Shown: positions 15,752-24,949 of the stretch, one piece after another
Layout of the letters: every line of letters begins with the position of its first letter
Numbering within the stretch: the first letter of the stretch is position 1
Origin: Stieleria magnilauensis
GTDB taxonomy: Bacteria > Planctomycetota > Planctomycetia > Pirellulales > Pirellulaceae
DNA length: 64,000 bases
Direction of reading: 5' to 3'
Assembly (NCBI GenBank): GCA_007753675.1
Contig: CP036432.1
Span: 6,112,394 to 6,176,393, forward strand
Notes under the pieces: model-generated
What the model was told of the DNA's origin: nothing
What the model saw: only the letters and a program-made list of their open reading frames with translations
The model's database searches: none
Translations under genes and position numbers: made by a program

Positions 15752-16978
15752 TTAGAACAGTTGAAAAATCGCTTTGCCAAGAAAAAAAAGAGAAAGACCT
15801 ACGGTCGCAAATAGGAGCAACCAAACCACCAGAGCAAGTAGCTTGCAAATGAAACGAGCCCAGCTTTCGTACATTAGCTTTACCAGCCAGGGCAGATGCT
15901 CTCCTTGGATTCCGTCGCCAATCGCTGGAGCCTCATCATTAATCAAAAACGGGCGCCAATGCTCCCGGACGAAATCGGGGTCGAAGTACAGGCCGTGACC
16001 GCCTCTGACCCCACCCTTAGCTTTGTGAAAGCGGTTGGTTACGAAGCCTTCCGAGAACCCGGTTGCTCCAGCCATCCCGTAATGCCACCCAAACGCAGCA
16101 CCAATAACGGGCCAGACATCACCGGTTCCGCAGTCGTTTAAAATGAATTGTTTGGTGGCTCGATCACCGTCACCAACACGACGCTTCAGCTCGGACCAAT
16201 CGTGTCGATCATTTGCCACTGAACCACAGAACACAATCTTCCAAAGTTCAATGTTCTTATCTTTTTCCAGGACCTTCAGCGTCACATACGTCCCAAAACT
16301 ATGTGCGATCAATGACATCCGCGCATTGGGATACTCATGTCGCAGCGATTGCAACTCTTTCAACACCCGCTGAACGGCTGCTCCTGAAAGGTCAATTGGA
16401 CATAAGAAACGCGATGCCAGGTACTTGCCATATCGAATTTGTTCGACGACTGTGCCAGCTTCGACAAGATGCTCACTAACATTGGACTGCCACGCTCCGA
16501 TATCTCTAATCCCGTGTATCAAGACGATAACGTGCTCTATCTCAAAACGCGACTTGCCAAAATTTGGATCGGCTACCTTCGTCGACGGCATTGGCAAAAC
16601 CTTAGCGTCCTCGGGCGTGGGGGGTAGATCGATCGTGTTTACTTCGAGCTGAAAGACTTGATTTCCGATGTCAGTGGCTTGCTTGACGATCGCTGGTACG
16701 ATCGCCTCAACCTTGATCGCACCTTCCACAGCTTGATCAAGCTGCGAGATTATGCTCAGCTCCGATCCAAGCAAAGTTTCTACTTGCTTCAGCGAATTGC
16801 GATCAACATCCACTTGACACTTGATTCGCTTTTCGGGGTTCTCTGAATCAACCCGGCATCCGACCGCAACGGGCGGATCGACCGCTGCCAATGAATCACG
16901 CAGATATCGCTCAAGGTTGTTGGCAATCGCCTGCTCTTGGGCGTATCCGTCGTCGTGCATGCTATCTCGATCAGCCAC
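15752..16978 (-). CDS. Alpha/beta hydrolase with C-terminal membrane anchor
   Basis: A 408-residue protein; GTG start at 16978 overlapping the previous stop, with ATG 16960 as alternative. Residues ~145-345 form an alpha/beta-hydrolase/lipase domain: VIVLIHGIRD (oxyanion HG at 155-156), SLIAHSFGTYV (nucleophile Ser227), and a candidate catalytic His329 in GGHGLYF. Residues 1-140 are a separate helical N-terminal region. Residues ~379-403 are a hydrophobic membrane segment. It is the distal gene of the long minus-strand run. A membrane-tethered lipase/esterase at the end of a sensor-like gene set is a common effector layout in bacterial conflict systems, but no named system is recognised. Confidence 0.7.
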   Translation of the reverse strand: MADRDSMHDDGYAQEQAIANNLERYLRDSLAAVDPPVAVGCRVDSENPEKRIKCQVDVDRNSLKQVETLLGSELSIISQLDQAVEGAIKVEAIVPAIVKQATDIGNQVFQLEVNTIDLPPTPEDAKVLPMPSTKVADPNFGKSRFEIEHVIVLIHGIRDIGAWQSNVSEHLVEAGTVVEQIRYGKYLASRFLCPIDLSGAAVQRVLKELQSLRHEYPNARMSLIAHSFGTYVTLKVLEKDKNIELWKIVFCGSVANDRHDWSELKRRVGDGDRATKQFILNDCGTGDVWPVIGAAFGWHYGMAGATGFSEGFVTNRFHKAKGGVRGGHGLYFDPDFVREHWRPFLINDEAPAIGDGIQGEHLPWLVKLMYESWARFICKLLALVVWLLLFATVGLSLFFLGKAIFQLF

Positions 16979-17969
16979 GGCGACCTGCCTTTAAGTAGTC
17001 GTCGGTGATGGTGCCCGCATATTCAAGCTGATCGTCTTGAATCTGAACCGACTGGTCGATCGTTCCCAGCGGAGCTGTGATAAAAACGTCGTCTGACATC
17101 TTGAAAGCGCGGAATCCAATCTTCTTTTCAAAAGTGTCTCGATCAAAGTCGAAACTCATTCGCTGCTGATCCACCGGAACCACAGCGAGGAATTCAGACT
17201 TGGCGTCGTTCCCAAGGTAGTCGTTTGCAAATTTCAAAAACGAGGTGCGTTTTACCGGAGCTGTCCGCACGCCGACGATTGCATTGAAGAGCTCCTCACG
17301 CACGGTTAATGAATCGCTTTGCTTGTAGGCTTTCGTAAGATGCTCAGAAAGGAGAGTTGTTCCGTAGATACCGCTGACCGACAACCGGCAGGCCAAGAAG
17401 CGTTCAACCCACAAATCCGTGCGTCCACTTTGGATGTCGACCATGCGACCTTCCCAAAACGAATTGGGTTTGTTCTCGCCAGTGAAGATGGCCGCTTTCT
17501 TTAGCGCCGAAGAAATGTTAAAGACGTCTTCAACGACTTCTACCTTGGCACCCTTTGCCGTTGTCGAGAACTTCAACCCTTCGTCTTTGGGAAATGCCCA
17601 AAGTACCACGCGTGCCTTCGACTTATCCTTGAAGCAAGACAAAAGCAATAGGAATGGGTTTGATCTATCGTCCATCACTTGGGATAAACGAAGTGCCAAG
17701 TCACCTGCGTTCTTTCCAATGGTTGCGCCGGCGCCAAATGCAAATCTCATTAATCGTTCGCGTACAGCGTTCTGCCGATGGGCGGCTCTTGGGTCATCAA
17801 CGCAGAATGAGATCGGAGTTTGACTGTCCAGCCGGTTGTCCCTGATCAGATTTGCGAGAGTGCGTTTCAATTCCGACTGAGGCTTGATTAATCCGCCTTC
17901 AGGCTGCACAGGGTTGGCCACGCCCTTCTGAGGAAACACCTCGTATGCAAAAAGTCGCGTTAGGTTCAT
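16971..17969 (-). CDS. Unknown protein in the island operon
   Basis: A 332-residue protein from ATG 17969 (MNLTRLFAYEVFPQKG); an in-frame TTG at 18002 is possible but less likely. It overlaps the hydrolase gene by 8 bases. Visible features are FLLLLSCFKDKSKARVVLWAFPKDE in the centre, KPNSFWEGRMVDIQSGRTDLWVERFL, and an acidic C-terminus. The general pattern (an N-terminal 'tRLf.yEv' strand and a central beta sheet) recalls 37-kDa nucleoid-associated (NdpA-like) proteins faintly, but I cannot support that. No catalytic motif. Its coupling to the hydrolase suggests a regulator or cofactor for it. Confidence 0.6.
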   Translation of the reverse strand: MNLTRLFAYEVFPQKGVANPVQPEGGLIKPQSELKRTLANLIRDNRLDSQTPISFCVDDPRAAHRQNAVRERLMRFAFGAGATIGKNAGDLALRLSQVMDDRSNPFLLLLSCFKDKSKARVVLWAFPKDEGLKFSTTAKGAKVEVVEDVFNISSALKKAAIFTGENKPNSFWEGRMVDIQSGRTDLWVERFLACRLSVSGIYGTTLLSEHLTKAYKQSDSLTVREELFNAIVGVRTAPVKRTSFLKFANDYLGNDAKSEFLAVVPVDQQRMSFDFDRDTFEKKIGFRAFKMSDDVFITAPLGTIDQSVQIQDDQLEYAGTITDDYLKAGRRG

Positions 17970-18068
17970 AGATTCGTTCTGATGATGGAATGTCGCGACC
18001 AAACCTCGTTGTATTGAATCAACTTGTCAAACAACGAATGCTGCTCGAACGCGAGCGGTTCGATTGAT

Positions 18069-19157
18069 TTAGTTCAGACCGGTCACGGTCTGGAAATTGA
18101 CCCAGTCTGTGTATTGCGTGATGTTGTCGACGAACAAATCATCCAACGGCTGACCAATCGCAGTCCTTGATCTTTGCCAAGAACGCTTGCCGGTCGGGGT
18201 TTCCACCATGCGCTGACGTTTTACAGTCTTCACAAACGGAGCAGAGTCAATCAACGTCGTACGATCGAAAATGGATGAAGCCTCGCCTAAGTATTGAGCG
18301 CCACCGATCAGCACCAGGGACAGTGGTCGTCCAAGGGACTGCTGCATTGACTCAATCGCTCGTAGTGCGATCATCCCTTGTTTGAAGTTTCGGTATCCCG
18401 TTTGGAAATTGAACGCGACATGGTCGACCTCCGAATTGTCGGAAAGGTAGTCACTCCAAAACTTCCAGTCGGCAGGCATTGTCGCGCTCAGATGCGGAGC
18501 AACTGAAATCCCCGCCGCGGAGAGTTCCGAGAGACAAAGCAATTGCCGCTTTCGGTTGTAAAGATTGTCTGTTCGCGGGACGTCTAGAAATTGCGAGAAG
18601 TTCGGGCCGATGAAAAGCGAGACTTTCAGGGGAAGCAACGCGTCCATCACTTTGTCTCGCCGGCGGTACTGCCAATATCGTTCTAGCGGCTTGTCTTTGG
18701 CGGTTCCCCTTAGGATGATCTTGGTATCGTCAGCAAGTTTAAACTTGCGACGCAGCTCGGCGGGATCACTTACGATCGCTCGGTACCTGCTTTCCTTGAC
18801 CCGCATGATCTGATAGGGGTCGATTGCAGCAACCTCGCAACAAAGTGGTTGGTCACGTTTGTTGCCATGATGAATCATCGGCACGTACCGCGGCAAAGTC
18901 ATCGGTCGCTGATGCAGCGGTCCAAGTCCGGAGCTTCCGAATCCTTGGATGTCCCGAAGTCGTTCTTGATAGCTGGGGTGGCGGAGACAGACATTGTCGC
19001 AGTCCGCCTTACCACAACAATTCAGATCAAAACAGGTGAAGAGAGGCAGGCCACTTTGCAGCCCACCACAGCGATCCATCACCGGGCAATTCGTACAGCC
19101 CGGAGCGACGACTCCCGCTGGTCGAAGATCCCGTAGCTCTCTTACAACGCTAGCCAT
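18069..19157 (-). CDS. Cys-rich DUF4417-like protein
   Basis: A 362-residue protein from ATG 19157, overlapping its upstream neighbour. The N-terminal 60 residues carry eight Cys (21, 24, 30, 42, 47, 48, 53 and 57: CTNCPVMDRC, then CFDLNCCGKADCDNVC), suggesting one or two metal or Fe-S sites. The remaining part (~140-320) has SLFIGPNFSQFLDVPRTDNLYN, a helix, GISVAPHLSAT and VAFNFQTGYRNF, which look like the TIM-barrel-like DUF4417 family known from phages and mobile elements. It ends with strands and a helix of no known motif. No radical SAM CxxxCxxC is present. Function unknown; family similarity is by eye. Confidence 0.55.
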   Translation of the reverse strand: MASVVRELRDLRPAGVVAPGCTNCPVMDRCGGLQSGLPLFTCFDLNCCGKADCDNVCLRHPSYQERLRDIQGFGSSGLGPLHQRPMTLPRYVPMIHHGNKRDQPLCCEVAAIDPYQIMRVKESRYRAIVSDPAELRRKFKLADDTKIILRGTAKDKPLERYWQYRRRDKVMDALLPLKVSLFIGPNFSQFLDVPRTDNLYNRKRQLLCLSELSAAGISVAPHLSATMPADWKFWSDYLSDNSEVDHVAFNFQTGYRNFKQGMIALRAIESMQQSLGRPLSLVLIGGAQYLGEASSIFDRTTLIDSAPFVKTVKRQRMVETPTGKRSWQRSRTAIGQPLDDLFVDNITQYTDWVNFQTVTGLN

Positions 19158-19530
19158 GACCGTCTCCCGATCGTGGCAAACGCAACGTCCAAAAACCAGA
19201 TATTTCAGAAACGGCGACCACCTTCAGCGTCGCCATTTCGGGGCATTCAGAGTTCGCCATGGTTTCAATCAACTCACTGGCACTTTCGCCATCCATCTTG
19301 CCAACCACATCGTCGGCGATCGAGAGAATGACTGTTTCACCGTCAGCGGCTACGTGAGCCATCAAAACGTCACCTACGGCAACGGCGGCCTCGTCGACGG
19401 GACAAGCTTGGTAATCGGTAAGAAACACCTCGGGCCGTTCAAACAGCGTCTCTGCGCAAAAATTATTGAACGCGAGGTCTTTCATCTTTTGAAAGCGATC
19501 GACCTGGCCTTTCATTACATTCTCACCCAT
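19150..19530 (-). CDS. Small protein of unknown function between STAS-like and Cys-rich genes
   Basis: A 126-residue protein. I prefer ATG 19530, which overlaps the upstream stop by 8 bases; an in-frame start at 19572 lies deep in the neighbouring gene. It contains QACPVDEAAVAVGDVLMAHV, ETVILSIADDVVGKMDGES and a C-terminal EISGFWTLRLPRS. The central strand-loop-helix with ETVILSI followed by DDVVGK could be a small STAS or receiver-like alpha/beta fold, but this is only an impression. It overlaps the Cys-rich gene by 8 bases, so the three proteins are probably made in fixed ratio. Confidence 0.55.
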   Translation of the reverse strand: MGENVMKGQVDRFQKMKDLAFNNFCAETLFERPEVFLTDYQACPVDEAAVAVGDVLMAHVAADGETVILSIADDVVGKMDGESASELIETMANSECPEMATLKVVAVSEISGFWTLRLPRSGDGHG

Positions 19531-20095
19531 TGAGAACGACCTCCCGGACGATTGGCCAGTAGCGTTGTTCACGGCCGTGTTTTTCGCGCCGCAACAGTCG
19601 CTTTTGAAACAGGTCCTTCAGCCGATTGTTCCATGCCGTCGCCTTTACACCGGCATCGGGCAACAGTCTTTCCAGTTCAGCGCCTGTCACGCCGGCGTTC
19701 GCGACCACCGCGAGCAGCGTATCTCGCTGCCCCGGATCCAATTCGCCTGCGAGCGCTGCCTTTGTTGGTAGCTTCGATCCTTTCGCCAGAAGAAAACAGG
19801 TGTGCGTCCATTCGGAGATCAGCCGAAGCTCGTCAACGCAGTCTTCATCAAGGTTCATAAATACTGCGAATAAATCATTCCTCTGGTCCGCTAGCCAACC
19901 CATCAATGGGACAATGGCTTCATTGATCCAAGATCCGGTGACAACCCTCACCGAGGCAAAGTCAAGCAAGACGATTCCGCCATCGGGCAGACTCGTCAAT
20001 TCGGCGCACAGCATTGGAAAATGCTTCCTGCCCAGGGGGCGCCCCTGCAGGAAGTCGCTCTCCAGCAATTTTGCGATCTGAATCGTGTGAACCAT
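19523..20095 (-). CDS. STAS-like (DUF4325-type) protein with C-terminal winged helix
   Basis: A 190-residue protein. ATG 20095 is chosen because GAGG precedes it by about nine bases; in-frame starts up to 20161 lack this. Residues ~1-110 match STAS-like DUF4325 proteins: IQIAKLLESDFLQGRPLGRKHF, GIVLLDFASVRVVTGSWINEAIVPLMGWL. The DFASVRVVTGSWINE strand-helix is where the phospho-acceptor site of true STAS antagonists lies. Residues ~123-185 form a winged-helix domain (TLLAVVANAGVTGAELERLL, RLLRREKHGREQRYWPI). Family knowledge: DUF4325 genes usually pair with GHKL ATPase genes, as here. The pair resembles an anti-sigma/partner-switch module with a DNA-binding output. Confidence 0.65.
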   Translation of the reverse strand: MVHTIQIAKLLESDFLQGRPLGRKHFPMLCAELTSLPDGGIVLLDFASVRVVTGSWINEAIVPLMGWLADQRNDLFAVFMNLDEDCVDELRLISEWTHTCFLLAKGSKLPTKAALAGELDPGQRDTLLAVVANAGVTGAELERLLPDAGVKATAWNNRLKDLFQKRLLRREKHGREQRYWPIVREVVLNG

Positions 20096-20175
20096 TAAAA
20101 CCTCAGTATTCTCACCAGGCGCACCTAAGAATAGGCATCTAGGGAGAAGTCGACAAGGCACCTACGGAAGTTTTT

Positions 20176-21024
20176 TCAGATTAGCGAGTCGCTATGGGGG
20201 GATTCACCAGTGCGGCAGCAGACCGAAACCTGGAATCCAGGCCGAAACGGCGCTTCGGATTTCACTCCGACGTCTGCGTTGCAATCACGGCCGTCCATGG
20301 TGACACAACCTTTACCGCTTCGGAATCGCAGAGTGCCCCAATGTTTGGCGAGTGATTTGAATACTTGGGCAAACCCGCTGCCCCCATGCCCGCGGCCATA
20401 GCGACTGATGCCTGGCTTCAACGCCATGCGGATGGCTTCTCGGTGGTCGTTGAGGTTGCGGTATTCCGGGTTAGAACGCAGCGATTCCAAGACACCGATA
20501 CCGGCATCCGCGATGCAAAACAGCGACGCACCCGGAATCGCCTGATATCCAACCAAGATGCCAATTGTCGATTCGCTGTGAAAAACTGCATTGTCTGCCA
20601 TCTCACCAAACGCAGCCGCCAACGCAGTCGCAGTCCTAAGGGGAAAACCCGATGCTTTTGCTGACTGCTCGAAACGGATCCGATATTCACACCAAGCATC
20701 TCCCAACGTTGGCTGGTCACCTTCAAGAACAAAAAACTCGACGCTCTGCGCGGCCATCGAACGGGTCGGCCTTTTCAGTGCGCCAGCGGTTCGCAATCCC
20801 AATTCGGAGAGTACTTCCTTATTTGCGATACCCAGCTCCGACTCAATGATCTCCATGGGCAACGTGGGGAGCTCCGGTACATATTGACGCGCGCATCCAT
20901 ACTCGATTAGCCCTGGCAGTGTTGCTGATGTGAGCTCACAAACAAAACGACCAACATCTCGGCCACTCTTACAAGCCAGTTGAAACTCGTCACATATGCC
21001 AGCAGTCAAACATTTTGGAGTCAT
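20176..21024 (-). CDS. GHKL (histidine-kinase-like) ATPase
   Basis: A 282-residue protein from ATG 21024. The C-terminal half has the Bergerat ATP-binding fold: N-box EMADNAVFHS (Glu141, Asn145), G1 box DAGIGV (from Asp173) and G2 box GRGHGGSGF (~210-218). There is no phospho-accepting His (H-box), no DHp domain and no sensor membrane segment, so it is an anti-sigma-factor-like kinase or a Hsp90/MutL-like ATPase, not a classic two-component kinase. The N-terminal ~110 residues are helical with no known motif. It lies 80 bases upstream of the STAS-like gene, its likely partner, and 29 bases after the metallopeptidase. Confidence 0.75.
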   Translation of the reverse strand: MTPKCLTAGICDEFQLACKSGRDVGRFVCELTSATLPGLIEYGCARQYVPELPTLPMEIIESELGIANKEVLSELGLRTAGALKRPTRSMAAQSVEFFVLEGDQPTLGDAWCEYRIRFEQSAKASGFPLRTATALAAAFGEMADNAVFHSESTIGILVGYQAIPGASLFCIADAGIGVLESLRSNPEYRNLNDHREAIRMALKPGISRYGRGHGGSGFAQVFKSLAKHWGTLRFRSGKGCVTMDGRDCNADVGVKSEAPFRPGFQVSVCCRTGESPHSDSLI

Positions 21025-21053
21025 CAATACATCGAAATCATGGTAATCAACAC

Positions 21054-21767
21054 TCAGTAACTCCAGTGCTCGTGTCGCACTGGCAGTCGATTCAGTGCGT
21101 CGCGTCGAAGTTCCCAGTTTGGCATGTGCTGCTTCATCAGCAACTGAAATTTTGCGTTGTGCGTTGGCTCGATCAGATGAAGCAACTCATGGAGAACGAT
21201 GTACTCCAAGCATTCGACCGGCTTTTTGGCAAGCTCTGTGTTCAACCGAATGGTTTGTCGCTGTGAGTTGCAGCTTCCCCAGCGGGTCTTCATCTTGCGA
21301 ACAAATAGTTTCTCAACTTGAACCCCGAGCGTCTGCTCCCACTTCGCAATCAGTGGTGCCGATGCTTCGCGTACCTGACCGCGATACCAAGTCGCAAGGA
21401 TTTCTTGACGCTCTTCCTCGTCGCAATCGGAGCGGGCAAAGAGTTTTAACTTGGACCCTGCGAGTTCAACGCGGGGAGGTCCGTCTGCGTCAATGCAAGT
21501 TAGAAGGTAGCGGGTTCCCCAGACGTAGTGACTCTCACGATCCAGGTATTCACGAGGCGTTTCTCTTGCCTGGTCGCGAAACTTCTGACGCTGCTGCTTT
21601 ATCCACGGAAGGCGACTGATGGCAAAGACACGGATCGTATCCAGGTCCATCCTGGTGGGCGCGGAAACGCGAACGCGACCTTCGGGGGGATAGACACTCA
21701 GGTGAACATTCTTGATGTCTTTGAAAATTACGTCGGCATCAAATTCGCCGAGGTTAATCTGCTGCAT
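21054..21767 (-). CDS. YgjP-like (DUF45/M48-type) zinc metallopeptidase
   Basis: A 237-residue protein. The zinc motif HELLH (His193, Glu194, His197) with a third ligand near PTHNAKF (His203) and the family marker TRWGSC (~161-166) identify the YgjP/SprT-like DUF45 family. No signal peptide, so it is cytoplasmic. Its ATG overlaps the hsdR stop by one base (TGATG). YgjP-like peptidases are often encoded next to type I restriction genes; the proposed role is quality control or proteolytic control of restriction, which is not established here. Length is typical. Confidence 0.85.
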   Translation of the reverse strand: MQQINLGEFDADVIFKDIKNVHLSVYPPEGRVRVSAPTRMDLDTIRVFAISRLPWIKQQRQKFRDQARETPREYLDRESHYVWGTRYLLTCIDADGPPRVELAGSKLKLFARSDCDEEERQEILATWYRGQVREASAPLIAKWEQTLGVQVEKLFVRKMKTRWGSCNSQRQTIRLNTELAKKPVECLEYIVLHELLHLIEPTHNAKFQLLMKQHMPNWELRRDALNRLPVRHEHWSY

Positions 21768-24700
21768 CAGTATTCCTCCTGAGCGAGCAAGACCTGGAAG
21801 ACCTGTTCGGCGTGGTCATCGTTTTGGCTTAGCAACTGATAGAGGGCGTCATAGACAATCGCCTCCTTAGCCTGCACGCCTTTCCATCCATGTGGCCGGA
21901 CTCGACGAACGGTCTCATCAATTGCAAGAGCCAGTTTCAATAAATTATCGACGCCAGCATCGTACGACTGTGGAGGTTCGGCGACTGTAGACTCAGTTCC
22001 GGTGCATTGATTCGGTGAACTCAAGATTTTGACAAGCATGTTGTAAACCGCCAGCTTGCCTCGAGTATCCAGTCCGGGAGGCGCTTCGGATACTCCACCA
22101 AGTTCGACTCGCTTTGCCAGATCGCCGATCCGTTTGAGGTACTCCTCGTAGTCGATTGCCTTTGAGCGTCGCATTTCGATCACTTCATCGAGTAGCTTCG
22201 ACATGCGTTCGTAATAGGCGGGGTCGTTTAGCTGCTCTTTGATGATCTTGCTGCGAACATTGTTTTCGATCGTTTCGGCGACAGCTGTCTGGTTGCCACC
22301 CAGCTGGTTCGACAAGTGGTCGACGACTTTGTCCATGCCAGACTTGGTGATGACTTCGAGCACACCCATTTCATCGAAGTCCGAAATCTTGCGTGGCTCA
22401 TCGGCTTCGATGTAAGTGTCGATCAAGTGACGCATGTCGGCTTCGTACGCCTTCAGGTCAAGCGTTTCACCGGCTGCGTTGCGGATGACATCGCGGAGTT
22501 TGACGAAGTGATTGACGCGTCCCTTCAACCGAGCAACATCTGCGTCAGTGTATCCCGCCAGATTTAACTCGTCGGCGAGGTTCGCATACGCTCGAACCAG
22601 CGAGGCGATTGCCTTGTACATGGCTGCTCGTTGCGGTTCTCGCGCTTTCAGATCGGTCGGTACTTCGGTGTTGCCACAGAAATAGCGAATATGATCGAGA
22701 TCGGTCTTGGGCGGTTGAACCGGCTCACACAGCAATTCTGCTTGCTCCAGTGCGTCATCCAGCTTTTCCTTGCCAGTCTTGAGCCGATCCTTCATCGCAA
22801 TTTCGGGATCACCCTTGCAGAGCTCGTGATCCAAGTCCGACGTGTAGACCTGCAATGCCCCCGTTCCCTTTTCGTTGACCAGGTTCTTGAACAGATCCAT
22901 GTAGTCAACGATATAGCCGAATTCCTTATCCTCGCCATCGAGCCTGTTGGTGCGGCAAATCGCTTGAAAGAGTCCGTGGTCCCGCATTGTTTTGTCGATG
23001 TACAGGTAGGTGCACGACGGCGCGTCGAATCCCGTGAGCAACTTATCGACCACGACCAGCAATTTCATGTTGGCCGGTTGCTGGGTGAACAGTGCCTTGG
23101 CTCGGTCCTCGTACGTTTCCGTCTTGGTCTTGCCCGGCTTGGCGTCGACGTCTTTCAGCAATTCCTCGTAGGTGTTGTAGATGAACTCTTTGTCCGTTTC
23201 GGTGTTCGCGCCGGTGTCTTCCAACGTGATGTCCTTCGACTGCGGATTGTACGACGTGATTACCGCACATTTTCCCTTGAATCCGGTGCTGGCGTCGTTG
23301 AACAGAGTGAAGTACTTGCACGCTTCATAGATGCTCTTGGCAACCAGGATCGCGTTGCCGCGTTGGCTAGAAACTCGAGGCTTGCAACTGAAGTCGAAAA
23401 CGATGTCGCTCACCACTCGGCTCATGCGTGAGCGACTGCTGAGCACGCTTTGCATCGTGCCCCACTTTTTCTTCAGTTCGTCTTTCTGCCAATCATTCAG
23501 CCCCCGTGTCTTCGCCTCAAACCATTGGTCGATCTTGTCTTCACTCCCCAAGCGTTGGTCGATGTCGCGAGCTTCATAAATGAGGTCCAACACGACTTTG
23601 TCTTCTACCGCTTCGTCGAATTTGTATTCGTGGATGTAGCGGCCGAACACTTCGAGGCTGGTCTTCTTGTCCTTCTTCAGCAGCGGCGTTCCGGTAAACC
23701 CGATGAAAACTGCGTTGGGCATGATCGCCTTCATCACCCGGTGCAGTTTCCCGCTTTGCGTGCGGTGGCATTCGTCAACGAACACGAAAATCTCGCCTAC
23801 CGTCTTAGTCGGCTGAGCTTCCAAATCTTTGATGTAGGCATCAAAGTCGTCGACGTCTTTCTTTCCAAACTTGTGAACCAGCGACGAGACGACGCGAGGT
23901 AACGTGTCGCAAAGCTTGTCGACCAGATCACGCCCACTGGATGCATGATAAAACCCATCGGGTTGCGAATCCGAAAGCAGGCCACAAGCTCGCATGTTGG
24001 CCAGCATCTGTTTGTCCAACTCGTCGCGATCGGTGATTACGGCGATTCGAGCATTGGGATTGTTTTCCAGAATCCACTTGGCCAGCAGCACCATCACAAT
24101 GCTCTTGCCGCTTCCCTGCGTGTGCCAAATGACACCGCCCTCACGGCGACGGACGTGGTCCTGGGCCGCCTTAATACCGAAGTATTGATGCACGCGTGGC
24201 AGCTTCTTCACCCCGCCATCGAACAGGACGAAGTCGTGCATCAGTTCCAGGATGCGGTCCTTTCGACACATTTTGGTCAGGTACTTGTCGAGCAGATAGC
24301 CAGAACTGTCATGCTCGTCTTCTTTCCACGAGAGAAAGAATTTCTCGGGCGTCCCGATCGTTCCGTATCGCACCCCCTGGGTGTCGTTACCCGCAAAGAC
24401 GAACTGAACCGTGCTGAAAAACCATTGATTGAATTCGGGCTTCTGGTTCGACAGGTTTTGCCGAATGCCATGGCCAATGCTCGTTCGGCTGTTCTTCAAC
24501 TCCAAAACGCCGATCGCGATTCCGTTGATATACAGCACAACATCGGGGCGACGCGTCTTTGGCCCGGTGAGCGTGACCTCTTCGGCGACGGCGAAGTCAT
24601 TGTTTTCAGGACTGTCCCAGTCGATCAGCCAAACCTTGGCCGTCGATTCGCCTGCTTTGGTTTTGACGTCAACGCCATACCGCAGCAACTTGTAGACCGC

Positions 24701-24949
24701 TTCGTTGTTGTCGTACAAGCTGCGTCCTGAGTTGTTCGCCTCGGTTTTCAGCTTCAAAATTGCAGCGTTGATATTATCGGTCGTGTAGTCCTGCTTGGCG
24801 AGATACTTCCGAAGCTGCTCATCTTCAATGTTGCTGTTGCCGGAGCGTTCATCCCAATCGCCGAGATAGTCGTATTTGAGCGTATCACGAAGCAACCGAA
24901 TGACTCGGTTTTGCGTTTCGCGTTCCGGCTTGTTGACGTCGCCGCTCAT
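21767..24949 (-). CDS. hsdR: Type I restriction enzyme, R (restriction/translocase) subunit
   Basis: A 1060-residue protein. The N-terminal nuclease domain has the PD-(D/E)xK site RRPDVVLY...GVLELKNSR (Asp136, Glu150, Lys152). The helicase core has Walker A TQGSGKS (277-283), Walker B DECH (392-395) and motif III GFTGTP. A C-terminal helical region binds the M2S core. It translocates and cuts DNA lacking the methylation mark set by HsdM/HsdS. Length is normal for the family and all key residues are present, so the enzyme looks intact. It overlaps hsdS by four bases. Confidence 0.95.
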   Translation of the reverse strand: MSGDVNKPERETQNRVIRLLRDTLKYDYLGDWDERSGNSNIEDEQLRKYLAKQDYTTDNINAAILKLKTEANNSGRSLYDNNEAVYKLLRYGVDVKTKAGESTAKVWLIDWDSPENNDFAVAEEVTLTGPKTRRPDVVLYINGIAIGVLELKNSRTSIGHGIRQNLSNQKPEFNQWFFSTVQFVFAGNDTQGVRYGTIGTPEKFFLSWKEDEHDSSGYLLDKYLTKMCRKDRILELMHDFVLFDGGVKKLPRVHQYFGIKAAQDHVRRREGGVIWHTQGSGKSIVMVLLAKWILENNPNARIAVITDRDELDKQMLANMRACGLLSDSQPDGFYHASSGRDLVDKLCDTLPRVVSSLVHKFGKKDVDDFDAYIKDLEAQPTKTVGEIFVFVDECHRTQSGKLHRVMKAIMPNAVFIGFTGTPLLKKDKKTSLEVFGRYIHEYKFDEAVEDKVVLDLIYEARDIDQRLGSEDKIDQWFEAKTRGLNDWQKDELKKKWGTMQSVLSSRSRMSRVVSDIVFDFSCKPRVSSQRGNAILVAKSIYEACKYFTLFNDASTGFKGKCAVITSYNPQSKDITLEDTGANTETDKEFIYNTYEELLKDVDAKPGKTKTETYEDRAKALFTQQPANMKLLVVVDKLLTGFDAPSCTYLYIDKTMRDHGLFQAICRTNRLDGEDKEFGYIVDYMDLFKNLVNEKGTGALQVYTSDLDHELCKGDPEIAMKDRLKTGKEKLDDALEQAELLCEPVQPPKTDLDHIRYFCGNTEVPTDLKAREPQRAAMYKAIASLVRAYANLADELNLAGYTDADVARLKGRVNHFVKLRDVIRNAAGETLDLKAYEADMRHLIDTYIEADEPRKISDFDEMGVLEVITKSGMDKVVDHLSNQLGGNQTAVAETIENNVRSKIIKEQLNDPAYYERMSKLLDEVIEMRRSKAIDYEEYLKRIGDLAKRVELGGVSEAPPGLDTRGKLAVYNMLVKILSSPNQCTGTESTVAEPPQSYDAGVDNLLKLALAIDETVRRVRPHGWKGVQAKEAIVYDALYQLLSQNDDHAEQVFQVLLAQEEY

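Noticed and set aside
16971-17969. NdpA-like nucleoid protein assignment
   Set aside because: Only a faint similarity in layout; no diagnostic block could be matched, so left as unknown.
18069-19157. Radical SAM assignment for the Cys-rich island protein
   Set aside because: Cys spacing is CxxC and CxxxxCC, with no CxxxCxxC and no GGE motif; DUF4417-like is a better description.
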